Assembly (NCBI RefSeq): GCF_000316685.1
Contig: NC_019680.1
Coordinates: 1,117,501-1,181,500, forward strand
Direction of reading: 5' to 3'
Length of the DNA stretch: 64,000 bases
Source: Synechococcus sp. PCC 6312
GTDB lineage: Bacteria > Cyanobacteriota > Cyanobacteriia > Thermosynechococcales > Thermosynechococcaceae
The notes below the pieces were generated by a model. The model worked only from the letters and a program-made list of their open reading frames with translations. It was not told the origin of the DNA and searched no databases. This document shows, piece by piece, positions 59,267 to 64,000 of the stretch (the stretch's first letter is position 1; each line of letters starts with the position of its first letter). The translations under genes and the position numbers were made by a program.

Positions 59267-60763
59267 TTAGACTGAGGCATCCATAAAAGTCTGGGGAGTA
59301 AAGGTACCATGCAGGCCATAGGGGATATGGTGCTTCAGGTGTAATCGAGCTAGGGGGCCCTGACGGACGTTGGCTGCATCTAGAATCACGAGATCGGATT
59401 TTTGCCGACTGGCTTCATAGGTCAAAACCAATAACCAACCCGCGGTTTCTTGGCTGGCTGAGTCCTCAGGATTGATTCGAGTTGGGTCGGGGACAAAAAC
59501 TGGCTCGGTGACGAATCCCCGTAGGGCCGCACTCCAAAATTCTTGCGTTTGGGTTTCTAGATCAAGTCGCAAAATACCTTGGAGGGGGGCGTTACCAGTG
59601 GGATTGTCGGCGGCGGCCGTGTAGAGATAACGGTAGGGTTGACCAACATAGTTGGGGTGCAGACAGGGAAACTCACAACAGCGGGGATCAAGTTGGTTCA
59701 TGGTGACGGCTTGACTCGTTTTGTTGATCCGGATCCGCCACAGTTGTCCGGGAGGAAGGCTGGCAAAATCCACCTGGCGGTAGTCGGTGTCGCTATCCAG
59801 GCCGGGGAAACTCTCATAACAAATGGAGTCCACAACAATGTCATCCCCGAGTTCAAAGGCATTGGCATGGTGGAAGACAAAGCAGGCGGGCATGGTGAAG
59901 TGTAAAGGGGTTCCACCTGACCGAGGTAAGAGCCAAATGTGGGTGGGGTTTTGGGGGTTAAAGCTTAAGCATTCAGCGGCCCCTTTGAACCCTAATAGGT
60001 AGGGAATTGGGTTGAGTTGGACAGGGTTTTGGAAAAAGATGCCGTAGTTGGGGGTAAGGGCAAAGTCATGGATAAAGGCAAACCCAGGAAAACTGTAGTC
60101 CTGCTGCGAGACACAAGTCCCATCCAAGGCAAACTCAAACAGGCGGGCGGCGGTGGTTAGTCCTGGTTTGAGGGAGAAGTTAACGAGCCGCTGTTGCTGG
60201 GGATCAAGGCGAGGGTGGGCGGCAAAGGCATCTCCGGGTTTCAGCAGGCCATCTAAGTTAATTTCGCCCAAGGTTTCCAGGGTGGCCGGATTGAGTTGAT
60301 AGGGCCAAGCGGCTTCCCAAAGAGCTAAAAGTTTCGCGCCCCAATAGATAACCTGGGTATTGGCAATATTTTTCAGCTTCATATCAAAAAAATTGTTCAG
60401 CCAGCCACCGGGTTTAGGCGTGCCAAAGACCCCCCGATAGAGAATTTTTCCTGCCCGTTGCTCGGCCTGGTAGCCAGTGGTTTGGACATAGCGATTCCGA
60501 AAATGCACCCGCCCATCCTTAAAGGTAAAGGCACAAATCATCCCATCACCATCAAAGGGATGTTTGAGGGCTACACCGCCAATGTCCAAGAGTCCCGGCC
60601 CATTCCGAAATAATGTGCCAACCAGGCCGGCGGGAATCTCACCTGTCACCTCATCAATCCAGTAGTCATACTCATCTGGGAGTGAACGAGTTCCCCCTTG
60701 CCAATCTGTCAGGCTATAGGTCGGTATATTCGCTGGGGCCTGGGGGTTTAGAGTTGGAATCAT
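59267..60763 (-). CDS. apocarotenoid-15,15'-oxygenase (carotenoid cleavage dioxygenase family)
   Basis: 498 residues, closely following the Synechocystis apocarotenoid oxygenase: YWIDEVTGEIPAGLVGTLFRNGPGLLDIGG, KHPFDGDGMICAF, NIANTQVIYWG, the iron-ligand histidines in FAAHPRLD, FAFIHDFA, VFHHANAF and near the end HHIPYGLHG. It cleaves apocarotenals to retinal-type products. The four-histidine iron centre is complete. Intergenic space of 336 bases separates it from dxs. Confidence 0.95.
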   Translation of the reverse strand: MIPTLNPQAPANIPTYSLTDWQGGTRSLPDEYDYWIDEVTGEIPAGLVGTLFRNGPGLLDIGGVALKHPFDGDGMICAFTFKDGRVHFRNRYVQTTGYQAEQRAGKILYRGVFGTPKPGGWLNNFFDMKLKNIANTQVIYWGAKLLALWEAAWPYQLNPATLETLGEINLDGLLKPGDAFAAHPRLDPQQQRLVNFSLKPGLTTAARLFEFALDGTCVSQQDYSFPGFAFIHDFALTPNYGIFFQNPVQLNPIPYLLGFKGAAECLSFNPQNPTHIWLLPRSGGTPLHFTMPACFVFHHANAFELGDDIVVDSICYESFPGLDSDTDYRQVDFASLPPGQLWRIRINKTSQAVTMNQLDPRCCEFPCLHPNYVGQPYRYLYTAAADNPTGNAPLQGILRLDLETQTQEFWSAALRGFVTEPVFVPDPTRINPEDSASQETAGWLLVLTYEASRQKSDLVILDAANVRQGPLARLHLKHHIPYGLHGTFTPQTFMDASV

Positions 60764-61518
60764 AATGGCATTTGGGGCAGGTTGGAGGAGAGGATGGTCG
60801 CTGAATTGTTTTATTGTAACGAATTGTAACCGGACTTTAACAATCTTAGATCTAATACAGGATTTAACCCAGAGGCAGGTTAGACCAGTTAATAGGGGAG
60901 GAGTTAGTTAACGCTCAAAGTGGTCTGAGGCTTCAGGCCTGGAGGAAGGCAAGAATTTGTCGAAATTTCTTGATTTTCCCAGCTAAATCAAAGCCTAATT
61001 TCTGATCAATTTGGACCACTTACTAATGGCTTAATGTGTAGGCTCAAGCTTTTTAGGCGAGGAAAACATTAGATTTCAATTGAGATTAATTACTAATAGT
61101 CCTGTTGAGCCTTCTTGGGTCTATTAACGGTTAGTTGGACTCTAAAACGGGATTACCTACTGGCCAAGGTTTCTTGTCTGCCTCACCAACCTCTGATCAG
61201 ACCTTAAATCCCCCTGACTGAGATGCTGAACTGGAAAACCTCAACTGGCATAGGACAATTAAGGGGACATTGCAGAAAAATGTTAAGCAATCATCAAGTT
61301 TTTCCAGATTTCCTTGACGCAACCCAGCCAGGCTACTTAGAATCACCCTAGTTAGTCAGTCCTTAAAAATTTATGCAAAATTCAGTATTCATTTTTTAGT
61401 CTATGTTTACTGGATTTCGTGATTGCCTTGATGTTAAGCAGGTAATTTAAGGGTTCGGCCGGGTTTCTCTCGGCCGGTTAACGATCTTGCTTTGGTGAAT
61501 TTGTTTAGGAGTCAATCT
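60764..61518. other. long intergenic region upstream of a secreted protein gene
   Basis: 755 bases without a supported gene. AT-rich, with many short runs. Two direct copies of TCGGCCGG, 16 bases apart (about 61456 and 61472), lie just before the next gene and may form a control site. The oxygenase promoter should lie at the left end. I see no tRNA or riboswitch pattern. Confidence 0.35.
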
Positions 61519-61947
61519 ATGTTAAATCTACGTCATCATCTTTTGGCCGCCCTGGCCCTGGGCACATTAGCCCCAGCATTTTTACCCTTGACAGTAACAG
61601 CCGCCCCCAAAGCAGTCCGAGGTGTGATTACTAGTATAGATGGGGATAATTTCACCTTGAAACAGCCTTGGGGCGAAGAAATTACGGTTGTGATTGATGG
61701 CAAGCGGCGGCGCTGTGGCAGGGGGCCCTTTGAAGTGGGAACGGATGTAGCCATTATTCTTTTCCCTGATGTAACTCCTCTCACGGCTCAGCGTCTTTGC
61801 ACTCGAATTGTGCCAGCCCCTCCCTATGTCGCTGTCCAACCCATTAAAGTTCCCATGACTAGCGCGCCCCCGGCCCCAGTTTCTCGGCCAATTCCCGCGC
61901 CTGCGCCGGCCCCTGTCACTGCTCCTCCCGCGACAATTTTGTATTGA
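61519..61947 (+). CDS. secreted protein with Pro-rich C-terminus
   Basis: 142 residues from ATG 61519, with TAGGAG upstream. Signal peptide (LLAALALGTLAPAFLPLTVTAA, cleavage near 30). The mature part has an OB-like beta unit (VRGVITSIDGDNFTLKQPWGEEITVVIDGK) and two cysteines (Cys near 65 and Cys near 92). The last about 35 residues are Pro/Ala-rich. No named family recognised. It is 42 bases upstream of the L,D-transpeptidase and may act in the envelope. Confidence 0.7.
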   Translation: MLNLRHHLLAALALGTLAPAFLPLTVTAAPKAVRGVITSIDGDNFTLKQPWGEEITVVIDGKRRRCGRGPFEVGTDVAIILFPDVTPLTAQRLCTRIVPAPPYVAVQPIKVPMTSAPPAPVSRPIPAPAPAPVTAPPATILY

Positions 61948-61989
61948 TCGCCGTTAATTTCAAGGCCATCAGTTAGTGTAGGACGTGGA

Positions 61990-62574
61990 GTGGATATCGT
62001 GAAGTGGTTATGCGGTGGAATTGTTGCAGTCGCTTGGGGGATTTTATCTCTTCCGGCTAGAGCAACTCCCGTGGATTACGTTGCCAGTCAAAGGGGCCTG
62101 GGGGAAACCTCAATACCTATGACTGGCCTGGCTTTGCTCGAATTACCGCCCCTGCAGGAATCCACTCCTTTTTTACCTGATTTAGAGCGAAAAATTGTTC
62201 TAAAACTCCGAGAACGGCGGGTTTATCTCTACGTTGGTGAACAAGTCCAGGCCAGTTATCCGGTGGCGGTGGGTAAACCGGGCTGGGAAACCCCTACGGG
62301 GATGTTTAAGGTCATGCATATGGTCAAAAATCCGACCTGGAAAAATCCCTTTAATGGCACTGTTGTTCCCCCTGGTCCCGCAAATCCCCTCGGTGATCGT
62401 TTAATCGTCTTCACCCCAATTGGAAATAAGGGCTATGCTGGGTTTCATGGCACCACTAATGAGTCCTTGATTGGCCAGGCAGTCTCCCACGGCTGTGTCC
62501 GCATGAAAAATAATGATATTCGGGCCTTTTTTGAAGCTGTGGAACTAGGAACGCCCGTGATTGTCAAGCCCTAG
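61990..62574 (+). CDS. L,D-transpeptidase (YkuD family)
   Basis: 194 residues. Signal peptide up to about residue 25 (ILSLPARA). YkuD domain about 68-194: IVLKLRERRVYLYVGEQ, PTGMFKV, His153 in GFHGT and the catalytic SHGCVRM with Cys169. Such enzymes crosslink peptidoglycan 3-3 or attach proteins. GTG start; a second GTG at 61999 is possible. Likely envelope maintenance. Confidence 0.93.
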   Translation: MDIVKWLCGGIVAVAWGILSLPARATPVDYVASQRGLGETSIPMTGLALLELPPLQESTPFLPDLERKIVLKLRERRVYLYVGEQVQASYPVAVGKPGWETPTGMFKVMHMVKNPTWKNPFNGTVVPPGPANPLGDRLIVFTPIGNKGYAGFHGTTNESLIGQAVSHGCVRMKNNDIRAFFEAVELGTPVIVKP

Positions 62575-62667
62575 ATCAACTCAACTGGGGATTGTGGGCT
62601 AAAAACTAGACCATTTCTCTCAAGCTGTAGTCCATTTCAAAATACCGTTTAGGTTCTCATAACCTTT

Positions 62668-63465
62668 ATGACCTATTGCCTGGGCATCGTAACGCAGTAT
62701 GGCTTAGTAATGGCGGCTGACTCTCGAACGAACGCTGGGGTAGATTATATTTCCACTTATCAGAAGTTGTTCGATTTTACTGTTCCCGGCGAGCGGGTGA
62801 TCCTGTTGGCAACGGCGGGTAATTTGTCCATGACCCAAGAAATCTTGACGATTTTACGTCGGGATCTGCGGGCTCAGGCCGATGTAAGTTTGCACACCTT
62901 GCCCAATATGTACGAAATTGCCCGCTATGTGGGATCAAAGGTGCGCCAAGTGATTGAAACCCACCGGGCCTGGTTGCAGCAGGACAAAATTGACTATCAA
63001 TGCTCTTTTTTGCTGGGGGGGCAGATTCGGGGTGAAGAAACCTGTTTGTACTTAATTTACAGCCAAGGTAATTTTCTCCAGGCCACGCCGGAAACGCCAT
63101 TCCTCCAGATTGGGGAGACTAAATATGGTAAACCCATCCTAGACCGAACCTTAAGCTACGACACTCCCATTGAAGCAGCAGCTAAATATGCCCTGCTGTC
63201 CCTCGACTCCACGATGAAATCGAATATTTCTGTCGGCCCACCCCTGCACCTGATTAAATATGCGGCCAACAGTTTCTTGATTAAGCATCGGGTGGAGTTA
63301 GTGTTGCGGGATCCGTTCCTGATCAAAATCCGCAAATATTGGGAAGCGTCTTTACGCCACGCTTTTGAAGGAATGCCTGCGATTGAATGGCAGGAGGGAG
63401 AATTTGCTGATGTTGCGCTCTTATCCGCCCCTGCGCCAGACATTTCTACTCCTGTAGTTGAATAA
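62668..63465 (+). CDS. Anbu-type proteasome-related peptidase
   Basis: 265 residues. MTYCLGIVTQYGLVMAADSRTNAGVDYISTYQKLF (landmark for the first 35) gives the Ntn-hydrolase start with Thr2 as likely nucleophile after Met removal and Asp/Lys partners. The family (Anbu, ancestral beta subunit) forms ring- or spiral-shaped oligomers in many bacteria including cyanobacteria. The natural substrates are unknown. Confidence 0.9.
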   Translation: MTYCLGIVTQYGLVMAADSRTNAGVDYISTYQKLFDFTVPGERVILLATAGNLSMTQEILTILRRDLRAQADVSLHTLPNMYEIARYVGSKVRQVIETHRAWLQQDKIDYQCSFLLGGQIRGEETCLYLIYSQGNFLQATPETPFLQIGETKYGKPILDRTLSYDTPIEAAAKYALLSLDSTMKSNISVGPPLHLIKYAANSFLIKHRVELVLRDPFLIKIRKYWEASLRHAFEGMPAIEWQEGEFADVALLSAPAPDISTPVVE

Positions 63466-63674
63466 AATCTGCAAACATCACGGGTTCAAGGGAGGACATC
63501 CAGCCCTAGACTCAGCCCAAATGAATTAAAATCACTCCTTGACCCCAAGCTAAGACCCTTGAGCCAGGCCTGGGGGATGGGATTTGCCCGGCCTTTTCCC
63601 TTAAATTGAGATTAGAGTCGCATTGCAACTATTCGACTGGGTCACATTGCAACTAGAAGTTAGGAGAACCCCCC

Positions 63675-63998
63675 ATGAGTGCTGATGTCCAAGCCAAAAT
63701 TGACAGCCTGGTAAAATCCAACAAAATTATGGTGTTTATGAAGGGGTCAAAGTTAATGCCCCAATGTGGGTTTTCAAACACGGCGGTACAAATCCTCAAT
63801 AGCCTGGGTGCGCCCTTTGAAACCTTTGATGTGCTGGCTGATTATGAAGTTCGTCAAGGGATTAAGGACTATTCCAACTGGCCGACGATTCCCCAGATTT
63901 ATATCAATGGTGAATTTGTCGGTGGCTCGGATATCTTAATTGAGTTATACCAAAAAGGTGAACTCCAAGAGATGGTGGCTGTGGCCTTAGCCTCTTAA
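63675..63998 (+). CDS. grxD: monothiol glutaredoxin, Grx4/CGFS type
   Basis: 107 residues. [14 protein letters not shown] then CGFS at 31-34, [19 protein letters not shown] and a C-terminal helix give the classical CGFS glutaredoxin. These proteins carry 2Fe-2S clusters with glutathione, often for cluster delivery. The gene ends two bases before the window end. GGAG precedes the ATG. Confidence 0.96.
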   Translation: MSADVQAKIDSLVKSNKIMVFMKGSKLMPQCGFSNTAVQILNSLGAPFETFDVLADYEVRQGIKDYSNWPTIPQIYINGEFVGGSDILIELYQKGELQEMVAVALAS

Positions 63999-64000
63999 GG

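Overview
The window comes from a unicellular cyanobacterium. Light-independent protochlorophyllide reductase genes (chlL, chlN), psbX, CP12, an apocarotenoid-type oxygenase, a group 2 sigma factor, cyanobacterial-style glgA and an Anbu protease all point there. The gene set and the very frequent host word CCAGGCC/GGCCTGG suggest a Synechococcus or Thermosynechococcus relative. That placement is inference; no database search was possible.

Region 1 (1 to about 29.8 kb) is a Mu-like transposable prophage whose left part lies outside the window. It runs in Mu order: regulators (GemA, a Mor-type activator), a lysis block (membrane protein, two-domain endolysin, a Tad2-type anti-defence gene, a membrane coiled-coil protein), terminase subunits, DUF935 portal, MuF head protein, virion morphogenesis protein, protease, scaffold, capsid, HU, gp36 and gp37 homologues. 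It then has a siphovirus-like tail: tube, tape measure, tip proteins and a beta-helix spike. I saw no sheath gene. A 21-bp motif with a GAC-N4-GTC dyad recurs upstream of three gene blocks and is the best candidate for the phage late-operator sequence. The portal and the protease/scaffold genes both look interrupted at a GAATTTGCC-like (Glu-Phe-Ala) site by related cassettes. Each cassette opens with a C-x5-C-x3-C-x6-C domain and closes with a homologous domain of about 87 residues ending in EFAA. The portal cassette also carries an ADP-ribosyltransferase-like region. The neighbouring MuF gene looks like a polymorphic toxin with an immunity partner. These insertions are the strongest candidate for something undescribed.

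Region 2 (29.8 to 43.3 kb) is a CRISPR-Cas locus. It has 39 identical 36-bp repeats plus one degenerate repeat, and a complete minus-strand operon: cas6, antitoxin, PIN toxin, cas3, cas8, cas7 (DevR type), cas5 (DevS type), antitoxin, RelE, cas4-cas1 fusion, cas2. This is the Myxococcus Dev (MYXAN) arrangement. Two toxin-antitoxin modules sit inside the operon, one translationally coupled to cas3. The effector part is AT-richer and holds four HIP1 octamers, whereas cas1-cas2 carry the host word, so the locus looks mosaic. Two decayed repeats lie beyond cas6, beside a truncated DUF5615 toxin, and mark an old boundary.

Region 3 (43.4 to 64 kb) is ordinary chromosome: a DUF433 antitoxin, a DUF2442 protein and a WYL regulator at the border, then glgA, a sigma factor, phhB-like dehydratase, a phosphoribosyltransferase, chlL-DUF5331-chlN, psbX, gnd, ureF, fructosamine kinase, CP12, dxs, a carotenoid oxygenase, a secreted protein, an L,D-transpeptidase, an Anbu peptidase and a CGFS glutaredoxin. 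I saw no tRNA or rRNA genes and no complete insertion sequence.
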